Counted from the stretch's first letter, positions 33,478 through 42,790 are shown. The stretch: DNA of 64,000 nucleotides from Hyphomicrobiales bacterium (GCA_900466875.1 UBNQ01000013.1:209147-273146), one strand, 5' to 3'. Numbers and translations are program-made. Notes: generated from the letters alone by a model not told the origin.

Positions 33478-33556
33478 GAAACACGAAGATACGCAAAATA
33501 CGCTCCAAAACAAGGGCTTACGGTCGTATATTCCGGGTATTGGCTAGGCGGACGGA

Positions 33557-33572
33557 CACCTCTTCCGCCATC
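33557..33572. repeat. attR core
   Basis: The 16 bases of the tRNA-Ser tail plus TC recur here without the tRNA body, marking the right end of the element. The 33573-33802 stretch beyond it is chromosome-like and AT-rich, with no supported gene. Confidence 0.85.
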
Positions 33573-33802
33573 ACCTTCATAAAAAATGACTGATAGGCCA
33601 GCGTTTTCGCGGATTAACTCGACCGCACATTGGTTCTGAGTGCTAAACCGCCAATAAAAAGCATATATCCTCCAGATTAACTTGAATGAAATAGGACTTT
33701 TCCCGTTCACGTTGTCTAATATCTTGGCTGGATTTGCATCTAACGACGTTTTATACGTGCGAGACGCACGAAGGATTATCGGTGCCAAACCCTGTAAGCT
33801 AG

Positions 33803-35059
33803 GTGGAAATGACAACTGTCGGTCGGATAAAAGAGCCTCTCGAGGAACTTGAATTTGCTCTTCACAGGGTGCTCATTCATGTCCTTCTTATCTGCGATCT
33901 CTTATTCGCATCGCGCATTTACCAAGCGATCGGCATTTTTCTACAACCGCTGATCCTTGGCAGCTGTGCCGCAATCATCATTTTTTATTGCGCCTACACG
34001 GCGATACGGGGTCACATACTCATACCGCTCATGGCCTTAGGATATGTCGCGCTGGTCATGAACCAGTTGGCGGTGTTCGCCGACAAGCTCTGGCTGCCGG
34101 TGAATACGAACGCATTTTTTCAATACATATGGGTCATGTCGTTTGTTCCATTCGCAGGTATTTGCCTGGCCGGCGGGCGAACCTATCTTTTGAAATGCGT
34201 GATCGGCTACGGCACAGGCTATTGCTGTTTTTATGCCCTTGCTTCGATGATGCAGATGGTTGGCGTCCTTCCGGGCAAGATTCTGGCAGGCCTGGTGTCG
34301 GATCTTGATTTCCGCGGCGCGCGAATATTCCTGTATTCGGGCCTCGCAGCCCTCACCTATTTTTATTGGTTGGTGCAGATCCGAACGCGTGTGACCTGGG
34401 TCAGCCTATCCTTCTTTCTCATCTGTACGTTGGCATCCCTGCTTTCGCTTTCTCGCGTGTATCTCCTGGTGCTCTTCTGCCTCAGCGTGGTGTTCATCTT
34501 TTCGCCCAGGCCGGCACTTTTGCGGTTTTCAGCCGCTAGCGTCTTGGCAGTCGGAACCGCATTCGTTCTGTCAGGCATGGTAATCCCATCATTCAATCCA
34601 TTCGACCTGTTTGCGGGCGACGTTTCGGGCGCCTATCGTGCATTGGAATACGAGGTCATGCGTGACCGAATTTTTGCCGATCCTTTATGGGGCTTTGGAA
34701 TGTCGCCAACGGCAGAGGCCTCAAAGCCATTCCTCGGCTCTTACCTGATCTTCCCGGGAGATGTCGGCAGCGTCGGCGTCTGGTTCGAATTCGGCTTTAT
34801 CGGCCTCATTCTGTATCTCGTCATTCTTTGGCGTTGCTCCACCCCGCAACGATCCCTGTCCATGAAATATGGCTGGCCACTCTTCCTGACGGGCACGATG
34901 CTGACGGCTTACGGCTGGATGGCGCCACTGGCAATCGCGCCTGGCGGGGCGACTATGACGGGGCTGATCTTCGGGGTTGGCCTGACCGCACATGTCAGCC
35001 AGCGGAAGCCCAAGGATCGCTCTCAAACCTATTCCGGCGCGTTGCGCCGAACGACATAG
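33803..35059 (+). CDS. O-antigen ligase/polymerase-like membrane protein
   Basis: A 418-residue protein with about 11 membrane helices and one larger periplasmic loop ('DVSGAYRALEYEVMRDRIFA' to 'FPGDVGSVGVWFEFGFIGLI'). That loop, rich in Arg and Gly and followed by the last helices, is the layout of Wzy/WaaL-type polysaccharide polymerases. No glycosyltransferase genes are adjacent, so the substrate (exopolysaccharide, capsule or LPS) is unknown. The start is GTG at 33803 or ATG at 33809. It is the first gene after the element. Confidence 0.72.
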   Translation: MEMTTVGRIKEPLEELEFALHRVLIHVLLICDLLFASRIYQAIGIFLQPLILGSCAAIIIFYCAYTAIRGHILIPLMALGYVALVMNQLAVFADKLWLPVNTNAFFQYIWVMSFVPFAGICLAGGRTYLLKCVIGYGTGYCCFYALASMMQMVGVLPGKILAGLVSDLDFRGARIFLYSGLAALTYFYWLVQIRTRVTWVSLSFFLICTLASLLSLSRVYLLVLFCLSVVFIFSPRPALLRFSAASVLAVGTAFVLSGMVIPSFNPFDLFAGDVSGAYRALEYEVMRDRIFADPLWGFGMSPTAEASKPFLGSYLIFPGDVGSVGVWFEFGFIGLILYLVILWRCSTPQRSLSMKYGWPLFLTGTMLTAYGWMAPLAIAPGGATMTGLIFGVGLTAHVSQRKPKDRSQTYSGALRRTT

Positions 35060-35148
35060 GCGCGATCAGGCAACCTTTGCCTCGCAGGACATGCCGAAAA
35101 TAAGGATTGGCGTACGGTTGGAAGGCCCGCTAACTCGCAGTCCGCGCT

Positions 35149-35538
35149 TTACGCGTTGACGCCTGCATCGCGCTGCTTGGCAAGCGCTGCAAGATCTGCG
35201 GGCTTCAGTTCGACGGATTCGCCGCAGCCACAGGCTGACGTCTGGTTGGGGTTCACGAAGATGAAGCCCGAACGCATCTTGGTCGTTTCGAAGTCCATCT
35301 GGGTACCGAGAAGGTAAAGTACGGCCGATGGCTCGATCCAGACGTTTGCGCCGTCATGCTCGATGAGGTCGTCCTTGGCGCTCGCCTGGGTGACGAGGTC
35401 GATCGTGTATTCCATGCCGGCGCAGCCGCCCTTCTTGATCCCGACGCGAATGCCCTTGGCATCTGGATCGGAATTGGAAACGATCTGCTTGACGCGGTCT
35501 GCCGCCGCGTCTGTCATGGTCATCACTGCAAAGCCCAT
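35149..35538 (-). CDS. sufA: A-type Fe-S carrier protein SufA
   Basis: A HesB/IscA-fold protein of 129 residues that accepts Fe-S clusters from SufBCD and passes them to targets. The three family cysteines are present: 'KKGGCAGMEY' and 'SACGCGES'. AGAGGA lies 8 nt before the ATG at 35538, favoured over the longer frame. It is the last gene of the leftward suf operon. Confidence 0.93.
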   Translation of the reverse strand: MGFAVMTMTDAAADRVKQIVSNSDPDAKGIRVGIKKGGCAGMEYTIDLVTQASAKDDLIEHDGANVWIEPSAVLYLLGTQMDFETTKMRSGFIFVNPNQTSACGCGESVELKPADLAALAKQRDAGVNA

Positions 35539-35640
35539 CGGCTCATTCCTCTTCCACAACCGGGTTCAAGGCCCGGCGTTTCTGACAATCAATTTAGTAT
35601 TGTATGCCGAGCCGATCAATACCGGCCCTTCGCGCAATCC

Positions 35641-35669
35641 TTGCCGAAAAGTCTGAGACTTTTCGGCAA
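35641..35669. terminator. hairpin between sufT and sufA
   Basis: TTGCCGAAAAGTC and its complement form a 13-bp stem with a TGA loop. It lies right after the sufT stop in the leftward direction and could end or attenuate transcription before sufA. No long T run follows on the minus strand. Confidence 0.55.
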
Positions 35670-35673
35670 CCCG

Positions 35674-36048
35674 CTAGTACCAGCCGACTGCAACCTGCGC
35701 TTCTTCCGACATCCGCTCCGGCGTCCACGGCGGATCGAAGGTCATTTCGACCTCGACGCCTGACACGCCTTCAACGGCGCCGACTGCATTTTCCACCCAG
35801 CCCGGCATTTCACCCGCAACAGGGCAGCCCGGAGCCGTCAGCGTCATGGCGATCTTCACCATGCGATCGTCTTCGATGTCGATCTTGTAGATCAGCCCGA
35901 GCTCGAAAATGTCCGCCGGAATTTCCGGATCATAGACGGTCTTCAGCGCCGCGACGATATCGTCCGACAGGCGCTCCAGCTCATCGGCTGGAATGGCCGA
36001 TTCGATGATCCCTTCGCGGGCATCCCACTTCGGTATGTCTTGGTCCAT
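35674..36048 (-). CDS. sufT: SUF assembly protein SufT (DUF59/MIP18-like)
   Basis: A 124-residue protein with the MIP18 core 'TVYDPEIPADIFELGLIYKI', 'MTLTAPGCPVAGEMPGWVEN' and 'VEVEMTFDPPWTPERMSEEA'. SufT supports Fe-S cluster maturation under high demand. The DPE and TxPxC motifs are intact. A TTG start at 36057 is also possible. It lies between sufS and sufA, as in the Agrobacterium sufS2BCDS1XA order, where it is called sufX. Confidence 0.92.
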   Translation of the reverse strand: MDQDIPKWDAREGIIESAIPADELERLSDDIVAALKTVYDPEIPADIFELGLIYKIDIEDDRMVKIAMTLTAPGCPVAGEMPGWVENAVGAVEGVSGVEVEMTFDPPWTPERMSEEAQVAVGWY

Positions 36049-36080
36049 GGCCTTCAAATATCCCAGTCAGTCCACTGAAT

Positions 36081-37322
36081 TTAGGCAAAGAAATTGCGAG
36101 CGTAATCGAGCGCGTCCGCAAGCGCATCGACTTCGGCTCGCGTATTGTACATGCCGAAGGATGCCCGGCATGTGGAGGTGACGCCGAAACGTTTCAAGAG
36201 CGGCATGGCGCAATGCGTACCCGCACGAACCGCGACACCGCGCCGGTCGATCACCATCGATACGTCATGGGCATGGATGCCGGCAAGCTCGAACGAGAAA
36301 ATCGCCCCCTTGCCCGGCGCATTGCCGATGATGCGCAGCGAATTGATCGCAGACAGCCGCTCGGTCGCGTAAGTCGTCAGATCCGCCTCATGGGCAGCGA
36401 TTGCCGCGCGGCCGATCTTGTCCATGTAGTCAAGCGCATAGCCCAGCCCGATCGCCTGGACGATCGGCGGCGTGCCGGCCTCGAAACGATGCGGCGGGTC
36501 GTTATAGGTGACGAAATCTTCCGCCACTTCGACAATCATCTCGCCGCCGCCCTGGAACGGCCGCATCTCTTTCAGCCGGTCCATCTTGCCGTAGAGCACG
36601 CCGATTCCGGACGGGCCATAGAGCTTGTGGCCGGTCATCACGAACCAGTCGCAATCGATGTCCTTGACGTCGATCGGCATATGCACGGCGCTCTGGCTGC
36701 CGTCGACAAGCACCGGAATGCCACGCTCATGGGCGATACGGCAGATCTCCTTGACCGGCACCACCGTGCCGAGTGCATTCGACATATGCGTTACGGCGAC
36801 CATTTTGGTCTTCTCCGTCAGCGCCCTTTCAAAATCCTCGATATGGAAGGCGCCATCGTCATCCACCGGCACCCAGGTGATCTTGGCGCCCTGACGTTCG
36901 CGGATGAAATGCCACGGAACGATATTGGAGTGATGCTCCATGATGGTGATGACGATCTCGTCGCCTTCGCCGATATGCGGCATGCCGTAGCCATAAGCGA
37001 CCGTGTTGATCGCGGCGGTCGAATTGCTGGTAAAGACGATCTCATCCACCGAGCCGGCATTCAGAAAGCGACGAACCTTCTCACGCGCGGCCTCGTAGGC
37101 ATCGGTCGCGGCATTGGAGAGGAAATGAAGGCCGCGATGCACATTCGCATATTCGTTGGAATAGGCATGGGAGATCGCGTCGATCACCTGCTGCGGCTTC
37201 TGGGCAGAGGCGCCGTTGTCCAGATAGACCAGCGGCTTGTTGCCATGCACCATGGTCGACAGGATCGGAAAGTCCCGCCTTATCGCGTCAACGTCATAGG
37301 CGGCCGGTGTAATCTGGTCCAT
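36081..37322 (-). CDS. sufS: cysteine desulfurase SufS (group II)
   Basis: A PLP enzyme that takes sulfur from cysteine for Fe-S assembly. It has 413 residues. 'VMTGHKLYGPSGIG' holds the PLP lysine (K233), and 'VAVRAGTHCAMPLLKRFGV' the catalytic Cys (C370) in the rigid group II loop. 'MYNTRAEVD' completes the C-terminal signature. A 216-bp gap with hairpins separates it from sufD. Confidence 0.96.
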   Translation of the reverse strand: MDQITPAAYDVDAIRRDFPILSTMVHGNKPLVYLDNGASAQKPQQVIDAISHAYSNEYANVHRGLHFLSNAATDAYEAAREKVRRFLNAGSVDEIVFTSNSTAAINTVAYGYGMPHIGEGDEIVITIMEHHSNIVPWHFIRERQGAKITWVPVDDDGAFHIEDFERALTEKTKMVAVTHMSNALGTVVPVKEICRIAHERGIPVLVDGSQSAVHMPIDVKDIDCDWFVMTGHKLYGPSGIGVLYGKMDRLKEMRPFQGGGEMIVEVAEDFVTYNDPPHRFEAGTPPIVQAIGLGYALDYMDKIGRAAIAAHEADLTTYATERLSAINSLRIIGNAPGKGAIFSFELAGIHAHDVSMVIDRRGVAVRAGTHCAMPLLKRFGVTSTCRASFGMYNTRAEVDALADALDYARNFFA

Positions 37323-37406
37323 TGCAGACCCTTTCTGTCAGGCCCTCGGGCGAAATCCCTAGAGATCCCAGAGGACCGGCGCGGGCATCACCGCATCCAC
37401 TGCGTC

Positions 37407-37533
37407 ATCCTCGGCCTTGTGCCGAGGATCCAATCACGTTGCAACCGGTTCAACGGTCGCAGATGCTCGGGAAATCCTCAGGTTTAACCCGAGGACGAGC
37501 ATGACGGAGGAGATACGTCATCTCCTCCGTCAT
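37407..37533. repeat. composite palindromic intergenic repeat between sufD and sufS
   Basis: Three hairpins lie in 127 bp: ATCCTCGGC/GCCGAGGAT (37407-37429), an imperfect CCTCAGG/CCGAGG pair near 37477-37495, and a 13-bp stem ATGACGGAGGAGA/TCTCCTCCGTCAT (37501-37533). The first is a common rhizobial extragenic palindrome. The last, just after the sufD stop, may act as a partial terminator. Confidence 0.7.
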
Positions 37534-37538
37534 TCACA

Positions 37539-38822
37539 TCAGGCGTGCTTATCGAGCCAGGTGGAGATCACCTCTTCCAGTGGCTCGACCAGCTTTGCTT
37601 CTTCCAGTTCTTCCACGATTTCGGCGACGAAGGCGTTGACCAGCATGGCGCGCGCCTTGCTCTCGGTCACGCCGCGGGCCATCATGTAGAAGAGATGGTT
37701 GCGGTCGATATCGGCAACCGTGGCGCCGTGGCCGCAGATGACGTCGTCGGCGAAGATTTCGAGTTCCGGCTTGACGGAAAAATCACCATCGTCGGACATC
37801 AGCAGCGTGTTGCACGCCATCTTCGCATCGGTCTTCTGGGCATCGGGCGCAACCCGGATCATGCCCTGAAAAACGCCGCTTGCCTTGTCGAACACGACAT
37901 TGCGGAAGGTTTCCGTCGAGTTGGTATGCGGCACGTTGTGGCCAAGAACCAGCGTGACATCCGTATGCGTGTCACCGCCGAGCAGGTTAACGCCACGCAG
38001 CGTCAGCTCAGCGCCCTCTCCCTGAACCTCGATGCGCAGCTCCTGGCGAACCAGCTTGCCGCCTGCATTGATCACATAGAGCCTCAACTTGGATTCCGCA
38101 CCAAGCTTGACGCGGATCTGTGCCAGATGCGTGTCGGAAGGGCCTTGGCTCTGCAGGATGATCCAGGTGATTTCCGCACCGTCTTCGATCGTCAGGTCAC
38201 TGATCGAGGACACGAGAGCAGCGGCATCCGTCTCCGAGCGGTGACGCTCGACGATGGTGGCCTTCGAACCTGCGCCGAAAGATACCGGGAAGCGGGTATG
38301 GATCTGCCCTTCGCCATGCGAAGCCTGCAGTTCGATGACGTCCTCGATCTCTGCATTCGCAGGGATGACGAGCGCCAGGCCATCGCGTACGAACGAGCCG
38401 TTGAGGCGACCGATCGCATCATCCTTGTCGAGTGCCGTAAGGCCGGCAACGGCAGAACCGTCGCTCAGCTGATCGCGGAAGGCGGTGATCGTCACGCCGT
38501 CGATCTGTGCATCTGCATGGGCCTCGCCCTGCAGCACCGGCAGCACGGTGGAGCCCTTGACCAGCGCCGAGACCGACGAGGCCTTCGCGCCTGCAACGCG
38601 CTCAGGCACGGCTCGCAGCAGGTTTTTAAGGTCCGTATAGTGCCAGGATTCGATCCGGCGGGTCGGAAGCCCTGCCTTTTTCAGGTCGTCGAGAAGCCGG
38701 TCGCGGGTGCCGGTGACGGCGCCATTGCCCGGCAGTTCGCCGATCTGGGACGCAAAGGCCTCGACGAGCGCCGTTTCGGCGACCGTGAGCTTGGCCACAG
38801 GCTGATTTGTCTGGATGTTCAT
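37539..38822 (-). CDS. sufD: Fe-S scaffold subunit SufD
   Basis: A 427-residue beta-helix subunit that with SufB and SufC forms the SufBC2D scaffold. Visible signatures are 'SWHYTDLKNLL' near the N-terminus and 'MSDDGDFSVKPELEIFADDV', 'CGHGATVADIDRNHLFYMMA' and 'RGVTESKARAMLVNAF' near the end. The conserved His in 'CGHGAT' is present. The gene lies 19 bp after sufC. Confidence 0.95.
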   Translation of the reverse strand: MNIQTNQPVAKLTVAETALVEAFASQIGELPGNGAVTGTRDRLLDDLKKAGLPTRRIESWHYTDLKNLLRAVPERVAGAKASSVSALVKGSTVLPVLQGEAHADAQIDGVTITAFRDQLSDGSAVAGLTALDKDDAIGRLNGSFVRDGLALVIPANAEIEDVIELQASHGEGQIHTRFPVSFGAGSKATIVERHRSETDAAALVSSISDLTIEDGAEITWIILQSQGPSDTHLAQIRVKLGAESKLRLYVINAGGKLVRQELRIEVQGEGAELTLRGVNLLGGDTHTDVTLVLGHNVPHTNSTETFRNVVFDKASGVFQGMIRVAPDAQKTDAKMACNTLLMSDDGDFSVKPELEIFADDVICGHGATVADIDRNHLFYMMARGVTESKARAMLVNAFVAEIVEELEEAKLVEPLEEVISTWLDKHA

Positions 38823-38841
38823 GCCAAAATCCTTCCCGGTA

Positions 38842-39597
38842 TCAGGCTGCAGTCCCGATCACGTCGGCATAACCATTTGCTTCCAGTTCCTGCGCCAGTT
38901 CCTTGTCGCCCGAACGAATGATCTGGCCCTTGTAGAGGACGTGAACGGTGTCCGGCACGATGTAGTCGAGCAGGCGCTGGTAGTGGGTGATGACGATGAC
39001 GGCGCGGTCCGGCGAGCGCAGCGCGTTGACGCCATCGGCGACGATCTTCAGTGCGTCGATATCGAGGCCCGAGTCGGTTTCGTCGAGGATGCAAAGCGTC
39101 GGCTCAAGCAGCGCCATCTGCAGGATTTCGGCGCGCTTCTTCTCACCGCCCGAAAAACCGACATTGAGGGGACGACGCAGCATGGCCGGGTCGATTTTCA
39201 GGCCTTCGGCGGCTTCCTTGACGCGGCGCATGAAGTCCGGCGTCGTCAGTTCGTCTTCGCCGCGCGCTTTGCGCTGTTCGTTCATCGCCACCTTGAGGAA
39301 CTGCATCGTGGCGACGCCCGGGATTTCGACCGGATACTGGAAGGCGAGGAAAATGCCCTTGGAGGCGCGTTCGGCCGGGTCGAGTTCCAGGATGCTCTCA
39401 CCATTATAGGTGATGTCACCCTCGGTGACTTCGTAGTCCTCGCGGCCCGACAGGATGTAGGACAAGGTCGACTTGCCCGAGCCGTTCGGGCCCATGATGG
39501 CGGCAATCTCGCCCGGCTTCACGGTAAGGTTCAGGCCACGGATGATCTCGGTGCCATCTTCGGCGATGCGGGCGTGCAGGTTCTTGATCTCAAGCAT
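38842..39597 (-). CDS. sufC: Fe-S assembly ATPase SufC
   Basis: A 251-residue ABC-type ATPase of the SUF complex. Walker A is 'MGPNGSGKSTL', the signature 'GFSGGEKKRAEILQMALLEP', Walker B 'LCILDETDSGLDIDA' and the H-loop 'VIVITHYQRLLDYI'. It powers SufBCD-mediated cluster assembly. It is preceded by the small coiled-coil gene at 39637. Confidence 0.97.
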   Translation of the reverse strand: MLEIKNLHARIAEDGTEIIRGLNLTVKPGEIAAIMGPNGSGKSTLSYILSGREDYEVTEGDITYNGESILELDPAERASKGIFLAFQYPVEIPGVATMQFLKVAMNEQRKARGEDELTTPDFMRRVKEAAEGLKIDPAMLRRPLNVGFSGGEKKRAEILQMALLEPTLCILDETDSGLDIDALKIVADGVNALRSPDRAVIVITHYQRLLDYIVPDTVHVLYKGQIIRSGDKELAQELEANGYADVIGTAA

Positions 39598-39636
39598 TTC
39601 GTTTTCCTCTGAATGTTCGTCTTGCGGCGGGCGAAC

Positions 39637-39861
39637 TCAATCGTCGCTCAGCTCAAGCCGCTTCTCTATGCGATCCATGCGGATTTTGAGTTCCGCAATG
39701 TCTCCGTCCTGGTTGATTTCATGGGTCACGAACCCCGCCATGTGCTGTTTCATCGACCGCATCTCACTGCGAATTCCGCGTATCTCGTCGTTGATCGACG
39801 CGATATCGGCGCGCATGATGCGCAGATGTTCCAGAATGAGGTTCTCGACCTTTTCGTTCAT
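39637..39861 (-). CDS. short coiled-coil protein between sufB and sufC
   Basis: A 74-residue protein of heptad-like helices: 'VENLILEHLRIMRADIASIN', 'DEIRGIRSEMRSMKQHMAGF' and 'DIAELKIRMDRIEKRLELS'. It overlaps the sufB stop by 1 nt and precedes sufC by 39 bp, so it is co-expressed with the suf genes. It matches no known Suf protein; such coiled-coil inserts occur at this place in some rhizobia. Function unknown. Confidence 0.72.
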   Translation of the reverse strand: MNEKVENLILEHLRIMRADIASINDEIRGIRSEMRSMKQHMAGFVTHEINQDGDIAELKIRMDRIEKRLELSDD

Positions 39862-41330
39862 TACCCCACACTACCCTCAAGCGAGATACCGATCAGCTTC
39901 TGGGCTTCAACCGCAAATTCCATCGGCAGCTGCTGAATGACATCCTTGACGAAGCCGTTGACGATCAGTGCGATCGCCTCTTCTTCCGGAATGCCGCGCT
40001 GCATCGCGTAGAACTTCTGGTCGTCGGAGATCTTCGAGGTGGTCGCCTCGTGTTCGATCTGCGCCGACGCGTTCTTCACCTCGATGTAAGGGACGGTATG
40101 CGCACCACACTTGTCGCCGATGAGGAGCGAATCGCAGTTGGTGAAGTTGCGGGCATTTTCTGCCCGCCTGTTGACCGATACCTGGCCGCGATAGGTGTTC
40201 TGCGATACGCCTGCGGAAATGCCCTTTGAGATGATGCGGCTCGACGTGTTCTTGCCGAGATGGATCATCTTGGTGCCGCTGTCGATCTGCTGGTGACCAT
40301 TGGACACAGCGATCGAGTAGAACTCACCCTGGCTTTCATCGCCGCGCAGGATGCAGGACGGGTATTTCCAGGTGATCGCCGAACCGGTCTCGACCTGTGT
40401 CCAGGAGATCTTGGAGCGATGGCCACGGCAATCGCCACGCTTGGTGACAAAGTTGTAGATGCCGCCCTTGCCTTCCTTGTCGCCCGGATACCAGTTCTGA
40501 ACCGTCGAATACTTGATCTCGGCGTCATCGAGCGCAACAAGCTCGACAACGGCAGCATGAAGCTGGTTTTCATCGCGCTGCGGCGCGGTGCAGCCTTCGA
40601 GATAGGAGACGTAAGCGCCTTCTTCGGCGATGATCAGCGTACGCTCGAACTGGCCCGTATTCTTTTCGTTGATACGGAAATAGGTGGACAGTTCCATCGG
40701 GCAGCGAACGCCCTTCGGCACGAAGACGAAGGAGCCGTCGGTGAACACGGCGGCGTTCAGCGTCGCGTAATAATTGTCCGTCGTCGGCACGACCGAACCG
40801 AGATACTGTTTGATCAGTTCGGGATGCTCGCGGATGGCTTCGGAGATCGACATGAAGATCACGCCGGCCTTCTGAAGTTCCTTCTTGAACGTGGTGACGA
40901 CCGAAACCGAGTCGAAAACGGCATCAACTGCAACCTTGGAGGTCTGCACGCCGGCCAGGATTTCCTGTTCGCGCAGCGGAATGCCGAGCTTTTCGTAGGT
41001 GCGCAAAAGCTCCGGATCGACTTCATCCAGCGATACCGGGCCGGTCACGTTCTTCGGTGCGGCATAATAATAGAGATCGTTGAAGTCGATCTTCGGATAT
41101 TCGACGCGAGCCCATGTCGGCTCTTCCATCGTCAACCAGCGCTTGTAGGCGTCGAGACGCCATTCCAGCATCCAGTCCGGCTCCTGTTTCTTGGCCGAGA
41201 TAAAGCGGATGATATCTTCCGAAAGCCCCTTAGGAGCCTTGTCCACTTCGATAATGGTCTCGAAGCCGTATTTGTACTGGTCGATATCGATCCCACGGAC
41301 CTGATCGATCGTTTCCTGGACAGCAGGCAT
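39861..41330 (-). CDS. sufB: Fe-S scaffold subunit SufB
   Basis: A 489-residue scaffold subunit on which nascent clusters form. Conserved blocks are '[12 protein letters not shown]', '[20 protein letters not shown]', '[20 protein letters not shown]', '[20 protein letters not shown]' and '[20 protein letters not shown]', the last holding the cluster-ligating Cys. A 149-bp gap with weak hairpin sequence separates it from the upstream desulfurase. Confidence 0.97.
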   Translation of the reverse strand: MPAVQETIDQVRGIDIDQYKYGFETIIEVDKAPKGLSEDIIRFISAKKQEPDWMLEWRLDAYKRWLTMEEPTWARVEYPKIDFNDLYYYAAPKNVTGPVSLDEVDPELLRTYEKLGIPLREQEILAGVQTSKVAVDAVFDSVSVVTTFKKELQKAGVIFMSISEAIREHPELIKQYLGSVVPTTDNYYATLNAAVFTDGSFVFVPKGVRCPMELSTYFRINEKNTGQFERTLIIAEEGAYVSYLEGCTAPQRDENQLHAAVVELVALDDAEIKYSTVQNWYPGDKEGKGGIYNFVTKRGDCRGHRSKISWTQVETGSAITWKYPSCILRGDESQGEFYSIAVSNGHQQIDSGTKMIHLGKNTSSRIISKGISAGVSQNTYRGQVSVNRRAENARNFTNCDSLLIGDKCGAHTVPYIEVKNASAQIEHEATTSKISDDQKFYAMQRGIPEEEAIALIVNGFVKDVIQQLPMEFAVEAQKLIGISLEGSVG

Positions 41331-41479
41331 CTTCAGTCTCCAAATTTTGCCGGTTCAAATTCCGGCAATTCCGTCAGTCTTGCGGGGAAAACAATGCCTT
41401 CCCCATGTAAGGGCCAAAAGGCGATTTTCCCACCTTTTGGCAAGCAGAAAATTGCTTTTCCGCCAATTCTGGAAGCCGC

Positions 41480-42646
41480 TTATGCGGCCTGTCCCGAAAG
41501 CTTGCGGCGACGGGCGATTTTCCCGAAAGCGGCAATGGCTTTTTCGATGTCGGTTTCGGTCGTTTCCGGTCCGAGCGAAATGCGCAGGCCTCCAATATCC
41601 GAATTGAGGCCCATCGCCGTCAGGACATGGCTTTGCCCTACCTTGCCGGAAGAGCAGGCCGATCCTGCCGAAAGCGCAATGCCTTCGAGGTCGAAGGCGA
41701 TCTGCCCCGTTTCCGCTTTAAGACCCGGCAGGGTGAAAAAGCTGGTATTGGCAACGCGCGGACCGTTTGCACCATGGATAACGACATCCGGTGCGGCACG
41801 CAGCATCGCATCCTCCAGCCTGTCGCGCAGTGCGCCGATCCGGGTCGGGCGGCTTTCGAGATCTTCAGACATAGCTTCAGCAGCCGCGCCGAAGCCGATG
41901 ATTGCGTGAAAATTCTCAGTCCCCGACCGGTGACCTTTTTCCTGACCGCCTCCGCGGATGAGCGGTTTCGGCATCAAGACTTCCCCGCGGGAAACCAGTG
42001 CGCCGACACCTTTCGGACCGCCGATCTTATGCGATGAAACGATCAGGAAGTCGGCATCCAGTGCATTGATGTCGAGCACCATCCGCCCGGCCGCCTGAAC
42101 CGCATCGACCACCATCAGGCCGCGATATTTATGCGCCAGCGCAGCCGCTTCCTTAACCGGCTGAACGATACCCGTCTCGTTGTTGACAAGCATGACTGCA
42201 ACCATCGGCAGGCCTGAGGCCTGATCGTGACCGGCCAGAAGAGCTTCAAGGGCCGCAAGGTCGACGACACCCGCCGATGTCACCGGCACTTCGGTCACCT
42301 GCTCCGCATCAAAGCGACCGCCTTCGCGAATTGCCGGATGCTCGATGGCGGAAGAATAAAGACGCGACACCGCAACGGGCGCCCGGCCCATCCGGTAATT
42401 CGGCGTCAGAACATGATTGGACGCTTCGGTCGCACCGCTCATAAAAGTCACATGGGCAGGCTCTGCGCCGGCAAGCGAAGCCACCTGACGCCTGGCCTTC
42501 TCGACAGCGGCGCGGGCCGCCCTGCCCTCGGCATGCACGGAAGACGCATTTCCTGGCAGGGAGAACGCCTCGATCATCGCAAGACGCGCGGCTTCCGACA
42601 ACGGAGCCGTCGCATTCCAGTCGAGATATGTCCTCTGCAACGCCAT
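41480..42646 (-). CDS. cysteine desulfurase, IscS/NifS type (first gene of the suf operon)
   Basis: A group I cysteine desulfurase of 388 residues. 'YLDWNATAPL' is the N-terminal signature, 'IVSSHKIGGPKGVGALV' holds the PLP lysine (K207), 'HRSGTEN' follows, and 'SAGSACSSGKVGQSHVL' holds the catalytic Cys in a short loop. In Agrobacterium this position is called sufS2. The operon thus contains two desulfurases of different groups. It is divergent from the alpha/beta hydrolase gene. Confidence 0.92.
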   Translation of the reverse strand: MALQRTYLDWNATAPLSEAARLAMIEAFSLPGNASSVHAEGRAARAAVEKARRQVASLAGAEPAHVTFMSGATEASNHVLTPNYRMGRAPVAVSRLYSSAIEHPAIREGGRFDAEQVTEVPVTSAGVVDLAALEALLAGHDQASGLPMVAVMLVNNETGIVQPVKEAAALAHKYRGLMVVDAVQAAGRMVLDINALDADFLIVSSHKIGGPKGVGALVSRGEVLMPKPLIRGGGQEKGHRSGTENFHAIIGFGAAAEAMSEDLESRPTRIGALRDRLEDAMLRAAPDVVIHGANGPRVANTSFFTLPGLKAETGQIAFDLEGIALSAGSACSSGKVGQSHVLTAMGLNSDIGGLRISLGPETTETDIEKAIAAFGKIARRRKLSGQAA

Positions 42647-42714
42647 CGTTTAGCTGCGCTTCCTTGGTCGACAGATCGAATTGAACTCCACGCGGGGCGC
42701 AGAATCCTCATTTT

Positions 42715-42730
42715 AGTTGAAATCTCAACT
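42715..42730. promoter_or_regulatory. palindromic operator candidate upstream of the suf operon
   Basis: AGTTGA-AATC-TCAACT is a perfect 6-bp inverted repeat with a 4-bp spacer, 69 bp upstream of the first suf gene. Symmetry and location suit a dimeric repressor such as RirA or IscR, but it does not match the RirA consensus as I know it. Confidence 0.5.
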
Positions 42731-42790
42731 GCGCTTGCCTTATGAGACTTCGCAACGGGCATTGCTGTCGCATGCCCAAATTTCGAATGG

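Larger units (their letters stand above)
15704..33572. mobile_element. integrative element in tRNA-Ser, about 17.9 kb
   Basis: Boundaries are two copies of the 16-bp tRNA tail CACCTCTTCCGCCATC at 15704-15719 and 33557-33572. The integrase gene sits next to the right copy and an AlpA-like regulator follows it. Codon use and GC content are visibly lower than in the flanking chromosome, and almost all genes are short and of unknown function. It carries a helicase-like replication operon, an iteron-like cluster, a KAP NTPase and many small proteins. No phage structural genes, relaxase or transposase were found, so it is best described as a satellite-like or plasmid-like integrative island; that classification is inferred. 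Confidence 0.88.

Noticed and set aside
15718..33556. CRISPR array
   Set aside because: Repeats in the element are either two-copy (49 bp, 17 bp, 14 bp) or short clustered motifs in both orientations; there is no regular repeat-spacer array and no cas gene.
33468..33815. 115-codon leftward frame over attR
   Set aside because: Crosses the attachment site and has no ribosome binding site or family match; probably chance.
36213..37487. Long rightward frame antisense to sufS
   Set aside because: It lies wholly over sufS, which has complete catalytic motifs; long antisense frames are expected in GC-rich codon use. The end of the frame runs through the extragenic palindrome.
37407..37533. Insertion-sequence remnant between sufD and sufS
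   Set aside because: The hairpins match common rhizobial extragenic palindromes and a terminator-like stem; no transposase sequence or target duplication is seen.
40260..41909. 549-codon rightward frame antisense to sufB and the first desulfurase
   Set aside because: Composition is that of a reverse-strand shadow (many Arg, Asp, Gly, His); it crosses two well-supported genes and has no ribosome binding site.
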